From NCBI GenBank assembly GCA_019918135.1, contig WBZZ01003259.1, positions 46,823 to 110,822 of the forward strand: a DNA stretch of 64,000 bases. Reading direction: 5' to 3'. Under the pieces are notes generated by a model. It was not told the DNA's origin and did not search any database. It worked only from the letters and a program-made list of their open reading frames with translations. The translations under genes and the position numbers were made by a program. The stretch is from Paulinella micropora (lineage: Eukaryota > Cercozoa > Imbricatea > Euglyphida > Paulinellidae). Of this stretch, positions 50,401-59,079 are shown piece by piece (position 1 is the first letter of the stretch; every line of letters begins with the position of its first letter).

Positions 50401-50586
50401 TTTATGTCTAATCCTTGCTTCTCGTATGTAAGAGAGTTTAATCTATTGTCTCGCCTAGATTTTAATTAAATCTACTACTTTAAATTCCCTTTTGTTTTCT
50501 CTGGTTTCTGTTTTCCTCAAATTTGCCCTTACCTTCGCTAGTTCTACATTTTCCTTCGTCGGTCTTGGCGGTAATGGTGGTGGCAT
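47487..50586 (-). pseudogene. Protein-primed family B DNA polymerase (second lineage), one frameshift
   Basis: From the Met at 50351 a 954-aa frame holds exonuclease motifs HYDLETF (~259), VNGFNGANFDHYF and LKCDVMGLKELY, and polymerase motifs DADVVSLYPTAM, KLFMNSLYGKM and YYTDTDSLV. The start is probably 50586 (MPPPLPPRPTKENVELAKV), joined through a one-base difference in a T4 run at 50460-50463; this could be a sequencing error. A Cys region (CEQCLKKYIKKHTC) precedes the exonuclease. The family call is secure, but sequence around the motifs does not resemble PolB of Polinton A. Its last codons lie in a hairpin unit. Confidence 0.88.
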
Positions 50587-50727
50587 TACTTTTATATTAT
50601 GGTGGATATAAAAATATTGAAATAAATTAAATTGTTTTACCTTATATATATATATATAAATTGTCTTACCTTTAATATGAAATTCATAATTTTTAGAAAA
50701 AAATACTTTTTGTTTTTCGTTTTTGTT

Positions 50728-50904
50728 TTACTCTCCTCTCGCCTTCATTTCTTCGTATTCCTTAAGTTTTCTATTTCGTTCTTTTAATTGCTCCTTCCTC
50801 TTTTGATTAATTTCGTCCTTATTTCTCTTGTAATATGCAAGAGCCTTTTCGGAGTTAGCCTTTCGTTTGTCCTCAGGTGTGAAATATTTCTTGTGTCTCC
50901 CCAT
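50728..50904 (-). CDS. Small basic 58-aa protein
   Basis: The product (MGRHKKYFTPEDKRKANSEK ...) is helical and Lys/Arg/Glu-rich, with the pattern ALAYYKRNKDEINQKRKEQL often seen beside nuclease or DNA-binding domains of algal viruses. It has a TATATATATAGAG box within ten bases of its ATG and the TTTAAAGAAATAAA motif further up. No homologue in Polinton A. Function unknown. Confidence 0.5.
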   Translation of the reverse strand: MGRHKKYFTPEDKRKANSEKALAYYKRNKDEINQKRKEQLKERNRKLKEYEEMKARGE

Positions 50905-50908
50905 CTCT

Positions 50909-50955
50909 ATATATATAAGTAATAATATTTATTTCTTTAAATGGTTTTACATTTT
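50909..50955 (-). repeat. Promoter-containing direct repeat, copy 1
   Basis: About 45 bases (TATATAAGTAATAATATTTA ... GGTTTTACATTTTAT in + orientation) recur almost exactly at 51222-51265. Each copy lies directly upstream of a leftward gene (start 50904 and 51219), so a promoter region appears to have been duplicated together with a small gene slot. Confidence 0.7.
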
Positions 50956-51219
50956 ATTATTTAATATAATCATCACCCTAAATTTAAGTTGTGCGATTGC
51001 TTCTTCGCAAATTTGCCATTTGTGAATATTAAACATTGTTGGAGCCTCTAATGCCTTGTTTCTCTGTTCTTCCCAAAACTTAAAGGCTTTGCTATATCGC
51101 TGAAGTGTTTCTCTTCTAGTGTATTTCTTAATACTTCTATCATGAGCTAGTGCTTCTGGAAAATGTAAGTTGTATAGTTCTTTCAATTCCTTGTCCGCTT
51201 GTATCATTATAGAAAACAT
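50947..51219 (-). CDS. Unknown 90-aa helical protein
   Basis: The product (MFSIMIQADKELKELYNLHF ...) is helical with aromatic and charged residues and ends in a hydrophobic LKFRVMIILNN. It starts right after promoter repeat copy 2 and its stop lies in copy 1. No family recognised and none in Polinton A. Early expression is inferred from the shared TTTAAAGAAATAAA motif. Confidence 0.5.
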   Translation of the reverse strand: MFSIMIQADKELKELYNLHFPEALAHDRSIKKYTRRETLQRYSKAFKFWEEQRNKALEAPTMFNIHKWQICEEAIAQLKFRVMIILNNKM

Positions 51220-51221
51220 AT

Positions 51222-51265
51222 TATATAAGTAATAATATTTATTTCTTTAAATGGTTTTACATTTT
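51222..51265 (-). repeat. Promoter-containing direct repeat, copy 2
   Basis: It matches 50909-50955, including TTTAAAGAAATAAA and TTATATAAG. It lies between the 90-aa gene and the 149-aa gene. Confidence 0.7.
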
Positions 51266-51290
51266 ATATTTATAACATTATTATAACAAA

Positions 51291-51740
51291 TCACGAGTGA
51301 TTTTTATAATATCTTTCCAAGTCGTCGTTTCTACGAATTATACGAATAACTTTATGCCCACCTATCATAACTTCTTCTTTCTCTGCGAAGTGGTCTCTAT
51401 GAAAGTCTGATTTTTCGTGTTGATATTTTCCGTATATCCCTATTACCTTACCGCATACACAGGTATATTTCTGTTTTCTTCTTTCCTTTACATATTCCGC
51501 TCTCTTCTGTTTGCTGAGTTGATTGTAATCAGTATTCCTATTATCTTCTTCATATTTCGCTAAGATTTCTTTTTCGTAAAATTCATTTGCTAGTTGTTCC
51601 GCTTCTTCCTTCGTTCTCTTGTTGTTTATTCCTATTGCTTTCTCCTTCGTTATTCCATCCTCTCTCCAAACTATTACAACTTTATTTTTTTTAATCTGTA
51701 TTCCGCCTTTAGTAATCTTTCTTAGATTGTTCGTGTTCAT
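51291..51740 (-). CDS. Putative DNA-binding protein (AP2-like plus C-x-C-G zinc finger)
   Basis: The 149-aa product contains KVVIVWREDGITKEKAIGI followed by a helix (KRTKEEAEQLANEFYEKEI), an AP2-like strand-helix pattern, then CVCGKVIGIYGKYQHEKSDFH, a C-x-C-G finger. It matches the layout, not the exact sequence, of 20738-21241 in Polinton A, at the same end of the element. It may regulate early genes or bind terminal repeats; this is inferred from domain type and place. Confidence 0.6.
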   Translation of the reverse strand: MNTNNLRKITKGGIQIKKNKVVIVWREDGITKEKAIGINNKRTKEEAEQLANEFYEKEILAKYEEDNRNTDYNQLSKQKRAEYVKERRKQKYTCVCGKVIGIYGKYQHEKSDFHRDHFAEKEEVMIGGHKVIRIIRRNDDLERYYKNHS

Positions 51741-51781
51741 TGTATATTAACCTATTTTTTTATTACTTAAATGATAATTTA

Positions 51782-52266
51782 AAAAATGGGGTTTTCCGTC
51801 GGTGCTCAATCTCCGACATGTCGGAGATTTACGTGTCGGAGATTTACATGTAGGAGATAATGGTGTGTTTTTTATGTCTAGATAAGTTCGCTCTTGATAC
51901 CTCTGCTCCGCACTCGCATTTTATTTTTTCTCTTGCTTTCTTGTTTATTTTATCTCTGTTGATTTGTTTGTATAGTTGTTTAGAATTAGGTCTTATATAG
52001 TCCTCCATTTTATAATTTTATTTTTCGCTATTCTTTATAAGGAATAGAGAAGTTGTTCGCTAATCCTTTTTTTATTTTTTGAAGTAGAGCAAGAGAGATT
52101 TCTTTATTTTGTTTGTTTGTATTGATTGAAATTTTAAATTCGTTATTTTGCTGTTTTGTTGCTTCGTATTGAAAGTTCAAACTAGCAATAGGAGAGCCAA
52201 TCCTTTTTTAAATAGCCATTTTGAGGGCACGAAAAAATGGTATTAAAAAAAGGATATTATACTACT
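51782..52266 (-). repeat. Right terminal inverted repeat of Polinton B
   Basis: This 485-bp inverted partner of 30899-31396 is followed by GAGAAC (52267-52272). It lacks the AGAGAT expansion of the left copy. Confidence 0.95.
51806..52008 (-). pseudogene. Mirror copy of the TIR zinc-finger peptide, frameshifted
   Basis: It is identical in sense to 31157-31372 up to SRHKK, where an A7 run in the left copy is A6 here, shifting the frame inside the finger. Because terminal repeats are normally homogenised by replication, the difference is either recent or a homopolymer sequencing error. Confidence 0.6.
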
Positions 52267-52272
52267 GAGAAC

Positions 52273-52499
52273 TCAGAACTGCGCAAATGTCGTTCCTAGC
52301 TCAGATAGCGGTGCAATCAGTACCAAGTTTTGCAGCATTGCTCATCACTCAAAGTACAATCAATAAAAGTAAGTCTGTTTTGCGTGGACACACGCAAAAT
52401 ATAAAAATGATGAGCTTGTGTATACCAGGCAACCTAATTGCTGATTCACAGCGGGCAACAATCCCTACTCCCTCCACATCATCTCCAGAAATTAACAGC
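52273..52499. other. Element C unique spacer right of Polinton B
   Basis: I see no gene. The segment reads into satellite array 2. A short inverted pair (TTTTGCGTG/CACGCAAAA, ~52379-52401) is the only local structure noticed. Confidence 0.45.
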
Positions 52500-53284
52500 A
52501 ATTTTGGTTGTATTTTCGGAGTGACTTTGCCTTGTATTTTTTTTTCGCGGCCTGGGGTTGGGGTGACTTGTATTTTTTTTGCGCGGCCTGGGGTTGGGGT
52601 GATGAATTTTTTTTTGTTCCCATTGATGAAATCTTTTTTATTTTGCTTGTTTTTTCTTTCATTTACATTTTAATTGTGTTTGTGGGCTGGATGGTTGTTT
52701 GTTTGTGTTTTTGTGTGCGTTTGGTTGTTGTTTTAGGATTACTTTGCCTTCTATTTTTTGCGGAGGTGGGGAGGGGGGGTGGTGACTTTGCCTTGCATTT
52801 GTATTTTTTTGCAAGGGTGGGGGGGGGGGGGTTGAATTTTTTATGTCTACATTTCTAACATATTTTTATTTTGCTTGTTTTTTCTTCCATTTCTCTTTTA
52901 CCACTGTTTGTGGGCTGGATGCTTGTTTGTTTATGTTTTTTTGTGCGTTTTGTTGTTTTTTCGGGGTGACTTTGCCTTGCATTTTTTGGGGAGGGGCTAA
53001 TTTTTATGCTCCCAGGGCTGCAACCTTTTTTATTTTGCTTGTTTTTTCTTCCATTTGTCTTTTTGTCACTGTTTGGTGGCTGGATGCTTGTTTGTTTGTA
53101 TTTTTTCGCGCGTTCGGTTGTTTTTTCGGGGTGACTTTGCCTTGCATTTTTTTGCGCCGGGGGTGGAGTGGCGGGGGGGGGGGGGGTGGGTGAATTGTTT
53201 ATGCCCCATGGCTGCAATCTTTTTTATTCTGCTTTTTTGTTTTTTATGACTCTTTGTAGGCTGGATGCTTGTTTGTTTGTGTTT
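52500..53284 (-). repeat. Satellite array 2: inverted copies of the ~175-bp monomer
   Basis: The reverse complement of the array-1 monomer is present in about five partial or full copies (GGTGACTTTGCCTTGCATTT landmarks near 52528, 52783, 52967 and 53141, with shortened versions at ~52565 and ~52739). Together with array 1 this makes a large inverted-repeat architecture around Polinton B. Confidence 0.9.
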
Positions 53285-54215
53285 TTTGCGCTTCATCGTC
53301 AAGCCCATCACGCAATATTACTACAAATTTGCGCCCTCAGCGTCCCCCGAAGAGCAGAGGGACAAGATGAAAGCGTATGCAATTTGAACACTGCTTGTTT
53401 TCACTTATAAACATGATCTGCGCAGGCTGGTCATCGCGTACACCGTGCACGATGGCACGGACGAGGCTGACGCGGAGGTTGCGTACTTTGCGTGGTTGCC
53501 TGAGGGGCAGTACTGGAGCCATCTCGGGCTCGACTTGGTGGTACGAAACGCAGCAATAAGTAGATATGTGCCATGCAATATGCTTTGTAGCTTGATTTCG
53601 TGGTAACCAAGCAAGTGCCTCCCGAAGTAGACTTTTTGATCGGGTAAATATGCTCTGCTTGGTCCAATATTGCATTAGTGATGTCTTGCGCAGGCCTGGT
53701 GACAGCTGTTGCCAGAGAAGCCGGGCACACCTGCCCCCAAAGCGTTCAAGTTGTGGAAGCGCCAGCTTCTCCTCTCTGTGAGGGCTAAGGTCGTCGATGA
53801 CCTGCGTTTCTGCGATGAAGAGGACATAGATCCCGTAGCCACCAAGAAGTATTTGGATGACCACCCGGGCGGGACCACTAAGGAATTCTTGCACAAAGCC
53901 GTCGACGTGCTTGTGGAGCCGCATATTCGTTTCGCGAATGCACGAAACATTGGCGTCGGGGGTGAGCAGAATGACAACCACTGGCATGGCGGTGGCGGCG
54001 GCGGTGGGAATGGCGGTGGCGGCCGCAATAATGGCATGTACGGCGGTTACGGAGGCCAGCAGCTGCCGGTAATTTGGCAGCCGGGCTATCATCAAGGTGC
54101 CAACAGTCTTTCTGCTTATTTAGCCCATTCGCAGCAGCAGACAAGCGCATATTTGTCGCAGTCGCAGCAGCAGAGCACTTCTTTTATCAACTACATGGTC
54201 TCCCGCTTGGATTAG
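53285..54215 (+). pseudogene. Spliced gene fragment with Gly-rich C-terminus
   Basis: A readable order is: exon (FIVKPITQYYYKFAPSASP ...), intron GTATGC...GCAG ending ~53425, exon (VIAYTVHDGTDEADAEVAYF ... VVRNAA), a second intron from ~53555 ending near 53695-53705, and a long exon to 54215 (LPEKPGTPAPKAFKLWKRQL ..., DDHPGGTTKEFLHKAVDVL, poly-Gly, QQQ-rich end). The 5' end is abutted by satellite array 2. I recognise no transposase or other family. It may be a captured host gene or part of element C's own gene. Introns are inferred from splice consensus. Confidence 0.45.
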
Positions 54216-54562
54216 CGGGACGGGTGGCGGTATGGCGTCTGGTGCGGTGGCACGGAGTCCCGAGCGCACCTATTGCCCAGGCAACTTAGTTTTACTATTT
54301 TGTTTTGTTTTGATTGCATTTTCATGCGTTTTTGCTGCCGTAAAATTATGATTTGTAAGAATAATAATATATTAACTTTGGCATGGACACGTGTGTTTGC
54401 GTTGTGCGGACTGATGTCGCGATGAGTTTGCGAACTTTTAGATGGTACTGCAGCGAAGATAAAAGTGTTTTCAACGCTAAAAATATATTAAATTTGCATT
54501 AATATTGTTGATTATTTGCTTTTAATGCATAGTTAGCTTTCCTGCATTTATAACTTTAATAT
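54216..54562. other. Element C right unique segment, no gene seen
   Basis: About 350 bases, AT-rich toward the end, follow the last exon and could be its 3' UTR. I find no open frame or repeat to report. Confidence 0.45.
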
Positions 54563-54615
54563 ACGCAATCCGTACGACCTACGACTTTCCGGCCCCTGGT
54601 ATTTTTCAGAGGGTC
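54563..54615 (-). repeat. Right terminal inverted repeat of element C
   Basis: The reverse complement matches 25419-25471: 27 exact bases at the tip, then CGTACGACC and a CGCAAT remnant. Target copy AT is 54616-54617. Confidence 0.85.
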
Positions 54616-54617
54616 AT

Positions 54618-55684
54618 GGTAAGTACAAGGAATTTCAGACTTGGATTGATGTAAATCAACCAGTCCTCTTTGAGGCTCCGACGGGGGAGAAACAGGCGGT
54701 TGCTAAAATAGAACGAGCCCACCAGACGTGCGGCGGACCCGCAAGGGCAGTTCTCAGCGACGCCGATCTTCCTGAGTCCATGTGGACTGAGACGGAGAAA
54801 GCTTCCACTTATTTTGGCAACCTCTTACCTCTTGCCCACTGCCCTTTTAAGGGGAAATCTCCTTACGAAATTGTTCATAAGAGAAAACCCCTTTTGCGTC
54901 ATTTGCGCCCAATCGGATGTTTGGCGTACATGAAAGTAGACGCAAAGAGGGGGAAAGGTGAGAGGGGGAGGAAAGTTTTATTTCTCGGGTATGAAAGAAA
55001 CAACTGGTATTATCGCGTATATGATCCGGTTGCGAGGAAAATATTCGGTAATGTCAGTGATGTTATCTTTGACGTTTGGAGACTGGGGAAGAGGGGGGCA
55101 TCTAAATCTCTCGAGATGATGTTGAGTGTGAGATGTTCTCTGTTAATTGGCAACAGCCCCCCCTCCCCCTATCGCAACAAACGACCACAGAAGATCAAAA
55201 AATCGTTTCAGGTGAGGACCCGGGAGGAGAGATTCCGGCAGGGGGAGAAGGTCCCCCGGTAGGAAATCCCCCTCCCGCTCCGACCCTCACTATGGAATCC
55301 AGGAGTCACCCCACACTCCGCAAACTGACGAGGATAGCGAGGCCGAAGAGGGACTGGTGTTCGTGAATACGAGCCCGCCCCCTTTTGAGCCTCCAAGTTC
55401 CAAAGTTGCTCAGCCGAGTGACGAGCAGGGGGGGATGAAGAAAGTAAGAAGGGGGCGTAAGCCCAAAGAAAGACAAAGATTGTCCGCAACGTATGTGGAT
55501 TTACCGGCAAGGGCTTTTGGGGAGCAGTGGGCTAGATTGACTTACGGGGATAAATGGGAGACGGCGATACAGCAACAGCCCCGTCTGCTCCCGTTACCCG
55601 TAAATCTAAACGCTTTCCCGCATATAGCGTCTTGTTTGACGACGGCGTCACTGATAAGATATTACACACAGAAATCGTCAAATA
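54618..55684 (+). pseudogene. Copia-1 integrase 3' half and linker (cut by copia-2)
   Basis: The reading resumes GKYKEFQTW, carries the catalytic Glu in AKIERAHQT, then LPESMWTETEKASTYFGN and the copia C-terminal pattern RPIGCLAYMKV ... VLFLGYERNNWYYRVYDP. After ~55110 the frame shifts in a low-complexity linker with LSATYVDLPARAFGEQWARL, which matches VVRVPARAWGDGWAKK of copia-2. It stops at EIVKY (55684), where copia-2 is inserted, and resumes at 63236. Confidence 0.82.
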
Positions 55685-55994
55685 CGTTGTAATGTACTAT
55701 TAATACCCGTTACTCCACCTAGTCAATTTACCGGTAATGGGATAGTCTTAGTCATAGGCAAGTTCATAGGCCGGACAGTTATTAATACCTTTATTACTAA
55801 CAAGGACACTTTCTAGAGTATTCGCGAATCATAGTCTGGAATGCCTAGAATCAAATGAGTATTACCATTCTGTAAAGGTCATAACATCAAAAATTTGTGT
55901 GACCCAAAGTCATTAAAAGTCTTTTCTTCGGTTATTCTTTACCCTTAGCGGGGTAGCTTCCCTAAACTCTGCGTTTGAGTGATATATTACTTTG
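55685..55994 (+). repeat. 5' LTR of copia-2
   Basis: The LTR begins CGTTGTAATGTACTATT and ends ATTACTTTG. The target duplication fixes the ends, so the usual TG...CA termini are absent. The start of gag follows within a few bases, leaving little room for a separate leader. Confidence 0.85.
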
Positions 55995-55997
55995 GTT

Positions 55998-57845
55998 ATG
56001 AACCTTGTCAAGGAGGCAAGCGTGCCAAAGCACGTATTGAGTCAAGTGCCCATATTCGAGGGCAACGACCAAAGCTTTTGGCCTTGGTCAAGCAAGTTTC
56101 AGAAGCACATGCAGGGGATATCTGTCCACGTGGCAGAGATGGTATCTGTGGCATTAGCCGACCCAGCTAAAGCCAAAAGGGATTTTCCTTACGACGAAGC
56201 AAGGGCTAAGACGGCAGAAGACTTAGAAGAGCCCGACACGCCCATAAGTGATAGTGAGGAAGATGAAGAGTCAGACACCTCTCAGAGAGGAAGACAGAGA
56301 CCCCAGACAAAGAAAGAAGATATCAAACAGCCAGAAGGTTGGGATAAAATGACAGCAGAACAAAAGAGAGAGTGGAAAGAGAAAGAAGCAAGGAAAAAGA
56401 AAAGACAAAGTATGAAACAACACACAAGAAGAAAGACAGCTATCCGCAAAAGTACTCGCAAAGAGAAGAAATATTATGAAAGGATGAAAACTTTGCAGTT
56501 ATGTCTGTCTGTGGCTTTTTCCAAAGACAATGTATCTAATTTCCTGCGAACACAGAAGACGAAAGGACCCATTGAAGAGTTGATAGTAGTAAGAGATCAA
56601 TGGGGAGGCATTTCCGGAGCAGGTAGGTACATGTTAGAGGAAGAGTTTGAGAGAACGAGACCCAGGGCAGGTCAGAGGTATGTAGACTGGCTAAATAAAT
56701 TTCTCGCAAAGAAAATCCAGCTTGAAAGTTTACGTGGGGCGCCATTTTCCGATGAGGAAGCAAAGAGAAAGCTATTTAAGAAATTGCGCTACCATCCAGC
56801 TTTCGGGGATAAATTTCAGGTGGACCACTATGATCTCCCGGCCAGACTAAGACCAAATTTCTCGGAACTATGCGAAGCATCTAGGGAAAGATGGTTAATG
56901 TGGGAAGAAAAAGAAAGACATAACAATTTCCGTGAGAGAAAAATTCAAATTCGCAAAGACAACAACAAGAAATCTCGGGATGGCAAGCAGCGGCAAGAGA
57001 CCAATCTCCTGATGGATAATAAAGGGAAAAGGGGAGACAATAAACCGGGACCAAAGACAGCTCCAAACTGGACGCTCAAAGTCACGTGTTTCGGATGTGA
57101 TGCCAAAGGCCATACCATGAGATATTGTCCGGTGATTTCGGAAAAGTTCCGCAAAGAAGGAAAATTAAAACGGAATCAAACGGAAGACAAAGGCACGGAA
57201 CAAGAAAAGAAAGAACAAAAGAACAATTACAAAAACAAAAAGAAACCCTTTCATAAGAAAAAGAAAGCACTCACTTTGATAACAACCGGCAACGACAAAA
57301 ACGAAGACGAACAAAGTGACTCTGATACAAACGTTGCTTTAATCCATATGGGGAACACTTATGATAAGAGCGATGATGATGAGGAAGAAAGAGAAAGAGA
57401 TGACGAGCAACCAAGCTCACCTCATCACAAATCTACAAGTCCCCAAGCCCTTTTGAACGATACAAAGACTACACCTAGGGTAGGGAATAGACATAGTGAG
57501 AGTGGAGAAGGACGGGAAGTGCGGTTAGTATCGGCCACCCTACGAGGTCCCTCCTCACTACGGGGAGAAGGCAAGGAAGAGCGGTTAGTATCCGCCACCC
57601 CACGATGTTCCCCAGTCACCCCTAACCCTAAAGAAACTCCTTTGAGGCTTGAGAGTTCTTACGGAGTCACGCCTGACACAAAATGTGCCGGAATAAACAG
57701 ACGCAAAAACCGTGTAATATTTCCGTTGAAAAATCAAAAGGAAAAGGAATATACGCAAATCACGCGAAACGATTATCTTATGCGAGGTACTGCGAATATC
57801 ACGCCACACAAGACCCAGATTATCCGGAGTTGGATTTGTCGGTAA
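55998..57845 (+). CDS. Copia-2 gag
   Basis: The ~615-aa frame has an N-terminal segment (MNLVKEASVPKHVLSQVPIF), a long Lys/Glu-rich region, a capsid-like helical part (RAGQRYVDWLNKFLAKKIQL), a zinc knuckle CFGCDAKGHTMRYC (~375) and an acidic/Ser tail. It would form the retrotransposon particle. I chose ATG 55998. The frame overlaps the next ORF by ~160 bases in the -1 register, so pol may be expressed by frameshifting, or the shift may be a mutation. Confidence 0.82.
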   Translation: MNLVKEASVPKHVLSQVPIFEGNDQSFWPWSSKFQKHMQGISVHVAEMVSVALADPAKAKRDFPYDEARAKTAEDLEEPDTPISDSEEDEESDTSQRGRQRPQTKKEDIKQPEGWDKMTAEQKREWKEKEARKKKRQSMKQHTRRKTAIRKSTRKEKKYYERMKTLQLCLSVAFSKDNVSNFLRTQKTKGPIEELIVVRDQWGGISGAGRYMLEEEFERTRPRAGQRYVDWLNKFLAKKIQLESLRGAPFSDEEAKRKLFKKLRYHPAFGDKFQVDHYDLPARLRPNFSELCEASRERWLMWEEKERHNNFRERKIQIRKDNNKKSRDGKQRQETNLLMDNKGKRGDNKPGPKTAPNWTLKVTCFGCDAKGHTMRYCPVISEKFRKEGKLKRNQTEDKGTEQEKKEQKNNYKNKKKPFHKKKKALTLITTGNDKNEDEQSDSDTNVALIHMGNTYDKSDDDEEERERDDEQPSSPHHKSTSPQALLNDTKTTPRVGNRHSESGEGREVRLVSATLRGPSSLRGEGKEERLVSATPRCSPVTPNPKETPLRLESSYGVTPDTKCAGINRRKNRVIFPLKNQKEKEYTQITRNDYLMRGTANITPHKTQIIRSWICR

Positions 57846-58864
57846 GTCCCGTGTTGCGTCCCCCCAAATCTCCTTACTACCCAGACGAACGAGGTCTTAA
57901 AGCTGCGGCATTGGAAAAGTCTCATAAAATTACGCAAAGACTCGTTTTCGGGGAATTTGAAACTTTACGTGACACCAAAATTTCCACAAGTCCACAAGTC
58001 TCGCAAAATATTCCGCAACAACCACGCAAACATAATCCATTTTCTAGTCAGCGGACCGGCCAGAGCAGAGAAGGGAGAGAAGAGAGTGGAGTGGATGAGG
58101 GAGAGCAACGACTTGGGCCCACTTCTGTCAACAAGTTTGGCAACCAAATAGGTCCCACCTCACAACAACTCCAAATCTCTAATTCTAGACCAATCACAGC
58201 ACTCCCGCCAACACAGACAACAAACACGCAACCCATCAACCCTCCCGTCATAACCTTCAAAGATATAAATGAAACAGCTAAAACGTTGATGAATGAGTGC
58301 GTGAGGGGAATGAATGAAGAAGTGATGCGTGTCGTGAGTGGCGAGCTAGAGAGGGATGACTTTTTGACTGACATAGTAAGAGCAATAGAAGGAATGTACT
58401 TGGAGAGAGCAGTCAGACAGAGTCCCATCACTACACCTCCACAACTCACAGAAGAGGGACAAGGTGAGGGTAGAGGAGTCTCTGAGGGTGAACTAGAAAC
58501 AGAGACAGAGACAGAAGGAGAGACAGAGCATGTACTGATACATGTGAGAAAAAGAGTGATGAAAAAGAGAGACATGACAGTACAGGATAGTGGAGCAAGC
58601 ACAGACATATCATGCAGAGAAGACAGATTGACGGATGTCGATGAGATAGACCCGGTAGAACTACTGACAGGTAATGGAGAAAGGGAGTTGAGTAAGTCAG
58701 GAAGAGCTAGGCTGACTGTGATAGATGGGAAAGGAAGGCCTAGAGCAGTAGAAAAGAAGATGTTACTCGACACTACCTTACCAGTTAGCATAGTCTCTAC
58801 AGGACAGATCAGTCATCCACCAAAACGGACAGTTAGTAATACTCAAACACCCCATCCACATTAA
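57683..58864 (+). CDS. Copia-2 Cys/His module and protease
   Basis: This frame starts with CRNKQTQKPC ... YARYCEYH, a probable zinc-binding module equivalent to that of copia-1, then a Pro/Gln-rich stretch, a helical part and a retropepsin: VQDSGASTDIS with the D-S-G catalytic motif (~293), ending LLDTTLPVSIVST. It is -1 relative to gag. A break after 58864 separates it from integrase; the next ~215 bases are degenerate, with many stops. Confidence 0.78.
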   Translation: MCRNKQTQKPCNISVEKSKGKGIYANHAKRLSYARYCEYHATQDPDYPELDLSVSPVLRPPKSPYYPDERGLKAAALEKSHKITQRLVFGEFETLRDTKISTSPQVSQNIPQQPRKHNPFSSQRTGQSREGREESGVDEGEQRLGPTSVNKFGNQIGPTSQQLQISNSRPITALPPTQTTNTQPINPPVITFKDINETAKTLMNECVRGMNEEVMRVVSGELERDDFLTDIVRAIEGMYLERAVRQSPITTPPQLTEEGQGEGRGVSEGELETETETEGETEHVLIHVRKRVMKKRDMTVQDSGASTDISCREDRLTDVDEIDPVELLTGNGERELSKSGRARLTVIDGKGRPRAVEKKMLLDTTLPVSIVSTGQISHPPKRTVSNTQTPHPH

Positions 58865-59079
58865 CGAGAGTGACATATTAGTAAGGGGAAGATTAACTAA
58901 GAGTATGATATATAGATGGGATGACGAATATGATGAACCATTGAAAGTCAACGAAAGATATGATCCTTTCGCAACAAGGGGGTAGAAGGGGAGGGAAGCC
59001 CCACAAATGAGAACAAAAACAAGACAAGTAAGCATGAAGTAAATAAGAGAGAGAAAGAATTACACGTAGATATAGTATT

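Larger units (their letters stand above)
30899..52266. mobile_element. Polinton B (Maverick/Polinton element, 21.4 kb)
   Basis: Terminal inverted repeats of 498 and 485 bp begin AGTAGTATA, and a 6-bp target duplication GAGAAC flanks them (30893-30898 and 52267-52272). The central gene order equals Polinton A. The integrase, fibre, protease fusion and both capsid genes are open. The ATPase has one TAA, the Cys-rich gene and PolB each one frameshift. It differs from A in PolB lineage, fibre head, terminal repeats and end genes. Confidence 0.96.
25419..54615. mobile_element. Element C: 29-kb TIR element inserted in copia-1 integrase
   Basis: The ends are imperfect 53-bp inverted repeats (25419-25471 and 54563-54615), whose outer 27 bases begin GACCCTCTGAAAAATACC and match perfectly. 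Both flanks carry AT, and the host codon frame is restored if one AT is removed. Inside are satellite arrays in opposite orientation, a second tandem repeat, two spliced gene fragments and Polinton B. I see no transposase, so it is either non-autonomous or the transposase is too decayed to recognise. A 2-bp duplication with these ends fits no superfamily I can name with confidence. Confidence 0.75.

Noticed and set aside
53337..54095. Minus-strand ORF over the spliced fragment
   Set aside because: The plus strand has splice-compatible exons with a coherent reading; the minus-strand frame is rich in Ala/Pro from the reverse of Gly-rich codons.
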